This document shows, one piece after another, positions 35,654 to 44,717 of a stretch of 64,000 nucleotides of DNA. The notes below the pieces were generated by a model. That model was not told the DNA's origin. It ran no database searches and was given only the letters and a program-made list of their open reading frames with translations. The stretch spans positions 34,840-98,839 of the forward strand of contig NZ_LOHS01000051.1 of NCBI RefSeq assembly GCF_001642995.1, read 5' to 3'. Both the position numbers and the translations under genes were made by a program. This DNA comes from Streptomyces jeddahensis (GTDB lineage: Bacteria; Actinomycetota; Actinomycetes; Streptomycetales; Streptomycetaceae). Each line of letters begins with the position of its first letter. The stretch's first letter is position 1.

Positions 35654-36238
35654 CTACACGATGGGCTTGCCCGTCAGCTCCACGCCCGCCTCGCGCATTT
35701 CCTCGAGCGCCAGCTCGGTCGTCTGCTCGTTCACCCCCGCGGTGAGGTCCAGGAGCACCTGGGTGCGGAAGCCCTCACGGACCGCGTCCAGCGCCGTCGC
35801 GCGGACACAGTGGTCCGTGGCTATGCCCACCACGTCGACCTCGGTGATCTGGCGGTCGCGCAGCCAGTCGGCCAGCGGCGTGCCGTTCTCGTCGACGCCC
35901 TCGAAGCCGCTGTACGCCGCTGCGTACGCGCCCTTGTCGAAGACCGCGTCGACCCCGCCCGAGGCCACCGCCGGTGCGAAGTTCGGGTGGAAGCCGACGC
36001 CCTCCGTGCCCGCTACGCAGTGCGCGGGCCACGAGTGGCGGAAGTCCGGCCGGTCCGAGAAGTGGTCACCGGGGGCGATGTGGTGGTCGCGCGTCGCGAC
36101 GACATGGCGGTACCCGGCGGGAGCCTGGCCGATCAGTTCGGTGATGGCGGCAGCGACGTCGGCACCCCCGGCGACCGCGAGGCTGCCGCCCTCGCAGAAG
36201 TCGTTCTGCACGTCTACGACGATCAAGGCGCGGCGCAT
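35654..36238 (-). CDS. pncA: Nicotinamidase
   Basis: A 194-residue isochorismatase-fold hydrolase deamidating nicotinamide to nicotinate for NAD salvage. The catalytic triad is Asp9 (IVVDVQND), Lys102 (DKGAY) and Cys144 (TDHCVRATAL). The metal ligands lie in RDHHIAPGDHFSD. It lies 270 bases downstream of pncB in the same direction, and a hairpin stands between them. Confidence 0.92.
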   Translation of the reverse strand: MRRALIVVDVQNDFCEGGSLAVAGGADVAAAITELIGQAPAGYRHVVATRDHHIAPGDHFSDRPDFRHSWPAHCVAGTEGVGFHPNFAPAVASGGVDAVFDKGAYAAAYSGFEGVDENGTPLADWLRDRQITEVDVVGIATDHCVRATALDAVREGFRTQVLLDLTAGVNEQTTELALEEMREAGVELTGKPIV

Positions 36239-36273
36239 GGTGGCTGTCCTTCGGCTGGCTGTGACGTCCCGGG

Positions 36274-36307
36274 GAGGGCTCCCCGGGCCCCCGGCCCGGG
36301 GGCTCTC
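36274..36307. terminator. GC-rich hairpin between pncB and pncA
   Basis: Arms GAGGGCTCCCCGGGCC and GGCCCGGGGGCTCTC with a 3-base loop. It is located in the pncA upstream region, so it may terminate pncB transcription or attenuate pncA. Confidence 0.6.
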
Positions 36308-36507
36308 GGATGGGCGCGGCTCGGCCTGTGGAACCGAGCCTAGAGACTTCAAGTGCGGTGCGGGAGGGGGCCCTTGCCCGCTTGCGGATTCGTATGTGCC
36401 TGTCGTTGCATTCCCGCTCACCAGGCGTTCATGCGCGGGCCTTCCCAGCAGTGCCGTTGCGTACCGGCAGCCCCAGACGTACGCACGCCGGCGCCGCCCG
36501 GGCGGTG

Positions 36508-37839
36508 TCAGACGCAGTACTCGGTCGGGATCACCGGCTCGCCGCGGGACAGCTGCGTCGCCGACAGCGGCAGCCGGGCGCGGGCCTCGACGTGCCGGTC
36601 GCGGACGACGTCGAGCGGCTCGCGGGCGACCACGTCCCCGGCCTTGACGAGCTCGACGAGCAGCTGCTGGTCCCGCAGCCCGTCCGGGACCGGGCCGGTG
36701 CCGACCACCTCCGCCTCGGCCACCCCGTACTCGTCGAGCCGCCGCGCGGCCCACTTGCGGCCGCCGATCGACGTCTTGCCGCCCGTCGCCTTCTTCGCGA
36801 CGGGGACGAGGGGAGCCGTCGGGGCGTCGCTGTCGGCGCGCGCCACCAGCTTGTAGACCATCGAGCAGGTGGGGTGGCCGGAGCCGGTCACCAGCTGGGT
36901 GCCCACGCCGTACGCGTCCACGGGGGCGGCCCGCAGCGACGCGATCGCGTACTCGTCGAGGTCCGACGTCACGACGATCCGCGTGTTCTTGGCGCCCAGC
37001 TCGTCCAGCTGCTGGCGTACCCGGTGCGCGACCAGCAACAGGTCGCCGGAGTCGATGCGCACGGCGCCCAGCTCGGGGCCGGCGATCTCGACGGCGGTGC
37101 GCACGGCCTCGGCCACGTCGTACGTGTCGACCAGCAGCGTCGTACCGGTGCCGAGCGTGGCCACCTGGGCCTGGAACGCGTCGCGCTCGGTGTCGTGCAG
37201 CAGCGTGAAGGCGTGGGCGGACGTGCCGACCGTCGGAATGCCGTAGCGGAAGCCCGCGGCCAGGTCCGAGGTGCTCGTGAAGCCGCCGACGTAGGCGGCC
37301 CGCGACGCGGCCACGGCCGCGAGCTCGTGGGTGCGGCGGGCGCCCATCTCGATCAGCGGGCGGTCCCCGGCCGCCGACGACATGCGCGACGCGGCGGCCG
37401 CGATCGCCGAGTCGTGGTTGAGGATCGACAGGATCACGGTCTCGAGGAGCACGCACTCCGCGAAGGTGCCCTCGACGCGCAGGATGGGGGAGCCGGGGAA
37501 GTACACCTCGCCCTCGGGGTAGCCCCAGATGTCGCCGCTGAAGCGGTACTCGGAGAGCCAGGCGAGCGTGGGCTCGTCCACGATGCCGCGCTCGCGCAGG
37601 AAGCCGAGGACGCCCTCGTCGAAGCGGAAGTTCTCCACGGCGTCCAGCACGCGGCCGGTGCCGGCCACAACCCCGTAGCGGCGCCCCTCGGGCAGTCTGC
37701 GCGTGAAGACCTCGAAGACCGACCGCCGGCCGGCCGTGCCCGCGCGGAGCGCGGCCTGGAGCATGGTCAGCTCGTAGTGGTCCGTGAAGAGGGCCGTGGA
37801 CGGGACGTCCACCGGCAGGCGCAGATCCGGGGCGTTCAC
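36508..37839 (-). CDS. pncB: Nicotinate phosphoribosyltransferase
   Basis: A 443-residue enzyme joining nicotinate and PRPP. Family stretches are ALFTDHYELTMLQAAL, GGFTSTSDLAAGFRYGIPTVGTSAHAF, VRIDSGDLLLVAHRVR and YGVGTQLVTGSGHPT. The GTG at 37839 has GGAGATCC upstream. It feeds the same salvage route as pncA. A 7-base triplicate TGACTCG lies in its leader (37857-37877), and a palindrome further upstream may regulate it. Confidence 0.93.
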   Translation of the reverse strand: MNAPDLRLPVDVPSTALFTDHYELTMLQAALRAGTAGRRSVFEVFTRRLPEGRRYGVVAGTGRVLDAVENFRFDEGVLGFLRERGIVDEPTLAWLSEYRFSGDIWGYPEGEVYFPGSPILRVEGTFAECVLLETVILSILNHDSAIAAAASRMSSAAGDRPLIEMGARRTHELAAVAASRAAYVGGFTSTSDLAAGFRYGIPTVGTSAHAFTLLHDTERDAFQAQVATLGTGTTLLVDTYDVAEAVRTAVEIAGPELGAVRIDSGDLLLVAHRVRQQLDELGAKNTRIVVTSDLDEYAIASLRAAPVDAYGVGTQLVTGSGHPTCSMVYKLVARADSDAPTAPLVPVAKKATGGKTSIGGRKWAARRLDEYGVAEAEVVGTGPVPDGLRDQQLLVELVKAGDVVAREPLDVVRDRHVEARARLPLSATQLSRGEPVIPTEYCV

Positions 37840-37955
37840 TGTGGATCTCCTCGCGATGACTCGTGACTCGTGACTCGTGGGGCACCCCGGTCGGGTTCCG
37901 GGGTCCGGGAGCGTGCCCCCGGAATTGCGGCATACGAGCGATGCTACGCCAAATC

Positions 37956-37970
37956 TCGTCACTTTGACGA
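37956..37970. promoter_or_regulatory. Palindrome between divergent pncB and clpS
   Basis: TCGTCA-CTT-TGACGA is a perfect inverted repeat in the 198-base divergent gap. It lies 117 bases upstream of pncB and about 70 bases upstream of clpS. It could be an operator for either gene. Confidence 0.45.
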
Positions 37971-38037
37971 TTTCCGTGGTTCATTTGTGGCGGGCACCGC
38001 CGGGCCGTTTGTGCGGTCCCCCATCCCAAGTGGCAGC

Positions 38038-38355
38038 ATGGGCCGTGTGACGGCCCCAGCACCCCTAGAAGTCGAACGCACCGAGTCCGCGGAGGAGTCC
38101 TTCGCCGTACCAGAGCCCGACGTCCCCTGGGTCACGATCGTCCACAACGACCCGGTCAACCTGATGAGCTACGTGACGTATGTCTTCCAGACCTACTTCG
38201 GGTACTCCAAGGACAAGGCCACGAAACTGATGCTGGACGTCCACCACAAGGGGCGGGCGGTGGTGTCCAGCGGGACGCGCGAGGAGATGGAACGCGACGT
38301 GCAGGCCATGCACGGCTACGGTCTGTGGGCCACCCTCCAGCAGGACCGCAAGTAG
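38038..38355 (+). CDS. clpS: ATP-dependent Clp protease adaptor ClpS
   Basis: A 105-residue adaptor delivering N-degron substrates to ClpAP/ClpCP. It has the core [30 protein letters not shown], then [37 protein letters not shown]. The Asn-Asp pair of the substrate pocket is present. ATG 38038 and GTG 38047 are both plausible starts. Confidence 0.92.
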   Translation: MGRVTAPAPLEVERTESAEESFAVPEPDVPWVTIVHNDPVNLMSYVTYVFQTYFGYSKDKATKLMLDVHHKGRAVVSSGTREEMERDVQAMHGYGLWATLQQDRK

Positions 38356-38421
38356 CGCCCCTCCTCCTTCGGACCGCAAGCAGCGACTCTCCTCAGGACC
38401 GGAAGCAGACGACTCTCCCTC

Positions 38422-39027
38422 ATGCCAGGACATTTCGAACCGATCTCCGGGGGCGGCGCGGCCGTCGCGCTCGACGAGGTCGAGATCTCCATCATCCGGT
38501 CGCTGGCGGTCCAGCTTCTGGAACTCGTCGGACCGGGCCCGGGCGGCGACGCGTCCGACGACCCGCTCGCCGAACTCTTCGCGGAGGGCCCGAGCGAGCC
38601 GCCCTCCGACCCCGTGCTGCAGCGGCTCTTCCCGGACGCGTACAGCGGGCCGGGCGGCGAGGAGGCGCAGCCAGGCCAGGCCGACGAGCTGCGGGCGTAC
38701 TCCGCCGAGTTCCGCCGCTTCACCGAGAACGACCTGCGGGCGAGGAAGCGCGAGGACGCCCTCGCGGTGATCCGCTCCCTGGACTCGCTGGCGGTCGCGG
38801 GCCACGGCGGTGCCGTGCTCGAGCTGTCGCCCGACCAGTCCCGGCAGTGGCTCGGCGCGCTCAACGACCTCCGTCTGGCCATCGGATCCCGCCTCGACAT
38901 CGAGGACGAGGAGGACGCCGATGTGCTCTACCGGCTGCCGGACGAGGATCCGCGCAAGCCGATGGTGATGGCGTATCTGTGGCTGGGCGGGCTGCAGGAG
39001 ACGCTGGTCGACACCCTGATGTCCTGA
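38422..39027 (+). CDS. DUF2017 family protein
   Basis: A 201-residue acidic cytoplasmic protein, largely helical, with ALDEVEISIIRSLAVQLLELV and YSAEFRRFTENDLRARKREDA. DUF2017 commonly follows clpS in actinobacteria, so a link to protein turnover is inferred. Its stop codon lies inside the first unit of a 15-base tandem repeat. Confidence 0.85.
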   Translation: MPGHFEPISGGGAAVALDEVEISIIRSLAVQLLELVGPGPGGDASDDPLAELFAEGPSEPPSDPVLQRLFPDAYSGPGGEEAQPGQADELRAYSAEFRRFTENDLRARKREDALAVIRSLDSLAVAGHGGAVLELSPDQSRQWLGALNDLRLAIGSRLDIEDEEDADVLYRLPDEDPRKPMVMAYLWLGGLQETLVDTLMS

Positions 39028-39060
39028 CGCCTGGTGTCCTGACGCCCGGTGTCCTGACGT
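39021..39060 (+). repeat. 15-base tandem repeat over the DUF2017 stop codon
   Basis: GTCCTGACGCCTGGT, GTCCTGACGCCCGGT and a partial third unit GTCCTGACGT. The first unit contains the TGA stop. Confidence 0.85.
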
Positions 39061-39072
39061 ACCGCCGAACTC

Positions 39073-39098
39073 GTCCCCCATGTCCCGACATGGGGGAC
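39073..39098. terminator. Perfect hairpin terminator after DUF2017 gene
   Basis: GTCCCCCATGT and ACATGGGGGAC, 11-base perfect arms with a 4-base loop, followed by TTGTCG. Confidence 0.85.
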
Positions 39099-39149
39099 TT
39101 GTCGTACCCGAGCAATGACGCAGAGTGTTCGCTCAACGGACGCTCAATT

Positions 39150-39165
39150 CCGGATAACGATCCGG
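39150..39165. promoter_or_regulatory. Inverted repeat in the amino-acid permease upstream region
   Basis: CCGGAT-AACG-ATCCGG is a perfect 6-base inverted repeat preceded by two CGCTCAA direct repeats. It lies in the 330-base gap between the terminator and the permease, which otherwise holds no recognised feature. Confidence 0.35.
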
Positions 39166-39428
39166 TCACCAACGCGGCGGCTTATGGCGTGTCGAGCGCC
39201 TTTTTGTCCGCTTCTTCCTGTGGCGTGTGCCATATCCGCCTCAATCGATCACCTCTGCGGCCGTGATAGATCTTCACGACCACCCGTCAGGAGTCACCCA
39301 TGCCCTGACGGGGGCGCCCATGCCGGCAGACCGCCGGTCGGCACAGCTCCATCACATCCAGGGGGATCGAGACCCGGTCCGAAGCCGTCAGGTGGCTCGG
39401 ATCGGCATGGAGAAAGGCGCACATCAGC

Positions 39429-40889
39429 ATGACCTCTGCGCAGGTCGACAAGCATCACGACGAGCACGGTCGCAGTGGAGTCGTGGGCGGCGACGCCCCC
39501 GAAGAGGGGTACGAGCGCGGGCTCGGCAGCCGCCAGGTCCAGATGATCGCGATCGGCGGCGCCATCGGCGTCGGCCTCTTCCTGGGAGCCGGGGCGAACA
39601 TCGCCAAGGCCGGCCCCAGCCTCATCCTGATGTACGCCCTCGCGGGCGTGATCATCTTCTTCATCATGCGGGCGCTCGGCGAGCTTCTGCTCTACCGCCC
39701 GGTCTCGGGCTCGTTCGCGGAGTACTCACGCGAGTTCCTCGGCCCGTTCTTCGGCTACTTCACCGGCTGGACGTACTGGCTGATGTGGGTCGTCACCGGC
39801 ATGGCGGAGCTCACCGCCGCCGCGATCTACATCAACTACTGGTTCCCGGAGATCCCGCGGTGGGTCACGGCCCTGGCCTTCCTGCTGATCCTCTTCGTGG
39901 CCAACCTGATCTCGGTGAAGCTCTTCGGCGAGATCGAGTTCTGGTTCTCGATGGTCAAGGTCACCGCGCTCATCGGCATGATCGTGATCGGCCTGGGCGT
40001 CCTCACCTTCGGCTTCAGCGCCGCCGGCGACACCGCCTCCGTCTCCAACCTCTGGGCCTTCGACGGCTTCTTCCCGAAGGGCGTCGGCTCCTCGCTGATG
40101 ACCCTGCAGGGCGTCATGTTCGCCTACCTCGCCGTCGAGCTCGTCGGCGTCACGGCCGGTGAGTCCGAGAACCCCGAGAAGACGCTCCCCAAGGCGATCA
40201 ACACCCTGCCCTGGCGTATCGCGCTCTTCTACGTCGGTGCCCTCACCGTCATCCTGTGCGTGGTGAAGTGGACCGAGTTCGGGCCCGGTGTGAGCCCGTT
40301 CGTCGCGGCCTTCGCCAAGATCGGCATTCCGGCGGGTGCCGCCATCGTGAACTTCGTGGTGCTCACCGCGGCCCTGTCGTCCTGCAACTCCGGCATGTAC
40401 TCGACGGGCCGCATGCTGCGCACCCTGGCCGACAACGGCGAGGCGCCCAAGGCCTTCAACAAGCTGTCCGCCACCAAGACGCCCGCGTTCGGCATCACGG
40501 TCTCGGTGCTCTTCATGGGCATCGGCGTGGTCCTCAACTACATCGTCCCGGAGAAGGCGTTCGGCTACGTCACCTCGGTGGCCACCGCGGCCGGCATCTG
40601 GACCTGGCTCATGATCCTCGTCAGCCACGTCCTCTACCGCCGCGCGGTCGTCGCCGGCCGGCTGCCCGCCTCCTCCTTCCCGGCCCCGGGCGGCTCGGTG
40701 TTCTCGTACGTCGCCATCGCGTTCCTGCTCTTCGTCACCGGCCTCATCGCGTACGACGCCGACTCCCGGATCTGCCTGTACGTCATGGCCGGCTGGGCCG
40801 CCGCGCTGGCCATCGGCTGGTTCGTCCTCAAGGCCCGCAACCCGCAGGTCGCGCAGCGCGGTGAGGGCACCCTCGAGAAGGTCGGCTGA
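39429..40889 (+). CDS. Amino-acid permease, APC superfamily
   Basis: A 486-residue transporter with 12 predicted helices. Signatures are AIGGAIGVGLFLGAG in helix 1, RALGELLLYRPVSGSFAEYSREFLGPFFGYFTGWTYW, and AVELVGVTAGESENPEKTLPKAI. These fit the AAT subfamily (CycA/AnsP/GabP/ProY), which imports neutral amino acids with protons. The exact substrate is not determinable. Confidence 0.9.
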   Translation: MTSAQVDKHHDEHGRSGVVGGDAPEEGYERGLGSRQVQMIAIGGAIGVGLFLGAGANIAKAGPSLILMYALAGVIIFFIMRALGELLLYRPVSGSFAEYSREFLGPFFGYFTGWTYWLMWVVTGMAELTAAAIYINYWFPEIPRWVTALAFLLILFVANLISVKLFGEIEFWFSMVKVTALIGMIVIGLGVLTFGFSAAGDTASVSNLWAFDGFFPKGVGSSLMTLQGVMFAYLAVELVGVTAGESENPEKTLPKAINTLPWRIALFYVGALTVILCVVKWTEFGPGVSPFVAAFAKIGIPAGAAIVNFVVLTAALSSCNSGMYSTGRMLRTLADNGEAPKAFNKLSATKTPAFGITVSVLFMGIGVVLNYIVPEKAFGYVTSVATAAGIWTWLMILVSHVLYRRAVVAGRLPASSFPAPGGSVFSYVAIAFLLFVTGLIAYDADSRICLYVMAGWAAALAIGWFVLKARNPQVAQRGEGTLEKVG

Positions 40890-40975
40890 GCCGGACCCAC
40901 GCCCCAGGTGTTCAGCATGCGGGCCGCTCGTACCACCCTTCGGTACGGGCGGCCCGCCCGCATATCCTGAGCGGC

Positions 40976-41401
40976 ATGCTCACCATCACCCAGGCCCTCC
41001 ACGACCAGATCGTCGCGCACGCGCGCCAGGACCACCCCGACGAGGCGTGCGGCGTCGTCGCGGGCCCCGTGGGCTCCGGCCGTCCCGAGCGGTTCATCCC
41101 GATGCTGAACGCCGCCCGCTCACCGACGTTCTACGAGTTCGACTCGGGCGACCTGCTCAAGCTCTACCGCGAGATGGACGACCGCGACGAGGAGCCCGTG
41201 GTCATCTACCACTCGCACACGGCGACCGAGGCCTACCCGTCGCGCACCGACATCAGCTACGCCAACGAGCCGGGCGCCCACTACGTGCTGGTCTCCACGG
41301 CGGACACCGACGACGCCGGACCCTTCCAGTTCCGCTCCTTCCGCATCGTCGACGGCGAGGTCACGGAGGAGGAAGTGAAGATCGTCGAGGCCTACGGCTG
41401 A
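40976..41401 (+). CDS. mec: JAMM/Mov34 metalloprotease (Mec-like, CysO processing)
   Basis: A 141-residue Zn protease with a complete JAMM motif, His79-x-His81-x7-Ser89-x2-Asp92, and Glu23 (DEACGVV). In Mycobacterium tuberculosis the homologue Mec releases cysteine from the CysO-cysteine adduct. Followed by a leader peptide, the sulfur carrier and cysM, so this is the same pathway. It may also trim the carrier's C-terminus. Confidence 0.9.
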   Translation: MLTITQALHDQIVAHARQDHPDEACGVVAGPVGSGRPERFIPMLNAARSPTFYEFDSGDLLKLYREMDDRDEEPVVIYHSHTATEAYPSRTDISYANEPGAHYVLVSTADTDDAGPFQFRSFRIVDGEVTEEEVKIVEAYG

Positions 41402-41508
41402 GCGCAGAACACGGCCCTGTGCAGGAACGGTCCGGCTGGCGAACGGCAATCGTCCAGCAGCTGAGATGCCATTCCGGAGACCGGACCGGGAATCGATACG
41501 ATGACCCC

Positions 41509-41610
41509 ATGGTTATCGACGACGTGAGCGACAAGACGCCGGGCATGCTGCTCGTGGCGCGGCTGCACGTCGACCTGTGCAGGCTGGCCAGCGCCATCTG
41601 TCCGCGCTGA
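41509..41610 (+). CDS. Cysteine-containing leader peptide upstream of cysO-cysM
   Basis: A 33-codon frame ends in RLHVDLCRLASAICPR. This matches the short actinobacterial leader peptides with HVDL...C that precede sulfur-assimilation operons. Two cysteine codons near the end suggest attenuation of the downstream genes by cysteine supply. An internal ATG (codon 13) is an alternative start. It ends 109 bases before cysO. Confidence 0.75.
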   Translation: MVIDDVSDKTPGMLLVARLHVDLCRLASAICPR

Positions 41611-42954
<1,344 letters not shown>

Positions 42955-42966
42955 GCGCTCCGCTGG

Positions 42967-43052
42967 AAGTCCGGTGCAACCCTGCGGGTCCGTCGTGGCT
43001 CGTCGCGCAGTTCCCCGCGCCCTTTGGGGCGCTGCCGAACTACACCGGACTT
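42967..43052. terminator. Convergent terminator arms separated by a repeat element
   Basis: Perfect 10-base arms AAGTCCGGTG (42967-42976) and CACCGGACTT (43043-43052) flank a 66-base interior that is mostly a family 2 repeat. The site lies between convergent cysM and the PemK-like gene, where a bidirectional terminator is expected. Confidence 0.6.
42982..43036 (+). repeat. Dispersed repeat family 2, intergenic copy
   Basis: CGTCGCGCAGTTCCCCGCGC followed by CCTTTGGGGCG, nearly identical to the copy translated inside the permease gene at 4225-4284. Confidence 0.85.
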
Positions 43053-43081
43053 CGGCAGACCCGCTTAGCCCCTCGGGGCGG

Positions 43082-43606
43082 CTACCGAGCGAGATGGCGG
43101 ACCTGGTCCCACAGGACCGGGTCCGCCACCCCCGCCCGCCGGCGAAACTCCCACACGGCCACGTTCCGCAGCTCGTCCGTCTCCAGGAAACTCGGGCGGC
43201 CCTGCGCATCGCCCACGGACCCCGGTGGCAGCGCGATCACGCCCGGGCGCTCGTCGCGGTACTTGCTGGTGATCTTCGCCACGAGTGCGGTGTCGCCGTG
43301 CACCGACAGCACCAGACACGGCCGGTCCTTGGCCCGCGCGGCACCCTGCGCCGCCCGTTCCGAACCCCCCGGGGCACCCCCGCCCGGCTCGAACGGCACG
43401 TTCGCCCACCAGATCTCCGCCGGCTTCGGCCTGGGCGCCCTGGTCACGCGCTGCCGCGGCCGCTCCGGCCGCTCACCGGGCCGTCCCGGCGGCCGGGTCC
43501 TGCCGCGCCGGCGCCGCACACGGTGCGGCCCCCAGCCGTCGGCCAGCGCCGCGACCAGCGCGAGCAGCACCACGGCGGCCAGGGCCAGCCACCAGGACGT
43601 GTCCAT
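43082..43606 (-). CDS. Membrane-anchored PemK/MazF-like protein
   Basis: A 174-residue protein with an N-terminal transmembrane helix (WWLALAAVVLLALVAALADGW), a basic Arg/Pro linker and a PemK-like SH3-barrel domain (PAEIWWANVPFEPG, RPCLVLSVHGDTALVAKITSKY). PemK/MazF proteins are usually soluble mRNA interferases. Here there is no antitoxin partner and a membrane anchor, so toxin function is uncertain. Confidence 0.75.
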   Translation of the reverse strand: MDTSWWLALAAVVLLALVAALADGWGPHRVRRRRGRTRPPGRPGERPERPRQRVTRAPRPKPAEIWWANVPFEPGGGAPGGSERAAQGAARAKDRPCLVLSVHGDTALVAKITSKYRDERPGVIALPPGSVGDAQGRPSFLETDELRNVAVWEFRRRAGVADPVLWDQVRHLAR

Positions 43607-43842
43607 GTACCGACGGTACCGGCGGGCCCGGCCCACTGCCGCCCCGCCGCCTCCCACGCCCGCGCCGCCCGTCGGATCAGCGTCGGCGCGCCCCGACCGC
43701 ACAGCCATCCGATCCGGTGACACAGCAGGTGAGTTCGCCCACAACAGCCCGTGACGGAGAAGCGACGAAGGCTTTTGCGCCTTACGCTCGACGCACCGCA
43801 CGACCCCCGTTTTCTCATCCTGCCAGCGGAGGTTTCTGCTCC

Positions 43843-44604
43843 ATGAAGCTCACCGTCGTCGGCTGCTCGGGGTCGTTCCCGTCCGCGGAATCGGCCTGCT
43901 CGAGCTACCTCGTCGAGGCCGACGGCTTCCGGCTGCTCCTCGACATGGGCAACGGCGCCCTGGGCGAGCTGCAGCGCCACTGCGGTCTCTACGACCTCGA
44001 CGCCATCTTCCTCAGCCATCTGCACGCCGATCACTGCATCGACATGTGCGCCTATTTCGTGGCGCGCTACTACCGGCACGACGGCGGCCGCGCCGCTCCC
44101 CTCCCGGTCTTCGGGCCCGAGGGCACCGAGCAGCGACTGACCACCGCCTACGGCGACACGCCCTCCGCGTCGTCCATGAGCGAGGTCTTCGACTTCCACA
44201 CCGTCAAGCCGGGCACCTTCGAGATCGGCCCCTTCACGGTGCACACGGAGAGGGTGCGCCACCCCATCGAGGCGTACGCCATCCGCCTCGAGCACGGCGG
44301 TTCCTCGCTGACGTACTCCGGGGACACCGGCGTGTGCGACTCCCTGGTCGAACTCGCCCTCGGCACCGATCTGTTCCTGTGCGAGGCCGCGTTCACGCAC
44401 GGCAAGGAGACCATTCCCGACCTCCATCTCAACGGCCGCGAGGCGGGCGAGATCGCCCAGCGCGCCGGGGTCCGGCGCCTGGTCCTGACCCACATCCCGC
44501 CGTGGACGGACCCCGAGGTCAACGCCGCGGACGCCCGTGCCGTGTTCGACGGCCCGGTGGAGCTGGCGGCGCCCGGGGTGTCGTACGAGATCCAGGTGTC
44601 GTAG
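43843..44604 (+). CDS. MBL-fold metallo-hydrolase
   Basis: A 253-residue protein with the dinuclear metal motif H-x-H-x-D-H (LSHLHADHCID, His59-His64), plus SGDTG and THIPPW later, as in RNase Z-like or phosphodiesterase-like MBL proteins. Cytoplasmic, substrate unknown. GGAGG precedes the ATG. Confidence 0.85.
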   Translation: MKLTVVGCSGSFPSAESACSSYLVEADGFRLLLDMGNGALGELQRHCGLYDLDAIFLSHLHADHCIDMCAYFVARYYRHDGGRAAPLPVFGPEGTEQRLTTAYGDTPSASSMSEVFDFHTVKPGTFEIGPFTVHTERVRHPIEAYAIRLEHGGSSLTYSGDTGVCDSLVELALGTDLFLCEAAFTHGKETIPDLHLNGREAGEIAQRAGVRRLVLTHIPPWTDPEVNAADARAVFDGPVELAAPGVSYEIQVS

Positions 44605-44664
44605 GTGACGACCTAGGCGTACGAGGTCTGCTCGTACGAAGGCCGGGGCCCGCACGACATGACG

Positions 44665-44698
44665 GAGGCCCCCGGAGCTCGTCTGCTCCGGGGGCCTC
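44665..44698. terminator. Bidirectional terminator between the MBL gene and nagE
   Basis: Arms GAGGCCCCCGGAG and CTCCGGGGGCCTC with an 8-base loop. A second hairpin, CGTACGAG-5-CTCGTACG, precedes it at 44618-44638. Confidence 0.88.
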
Positions 44699-44717
44699 TG
44701 CGCTGTCCAGGACCTGC

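Noticed and set aside
35654..38062. An 802-codon minus-strand frame covering pncA and antisense-frame pncB
   Set aside because: Only the last 194 codons are a protein (PncA). The upstream part is a frame-shifted reading of pncB with Arg/Gly-rich composition.
41509..41610. T-box or SAM riboswitch upstream of cysO
   Set aside because: The conserved T-box sequence and a SAM-riboswitch core were not seen. The Cys-rich leader peptide explains the gap better.
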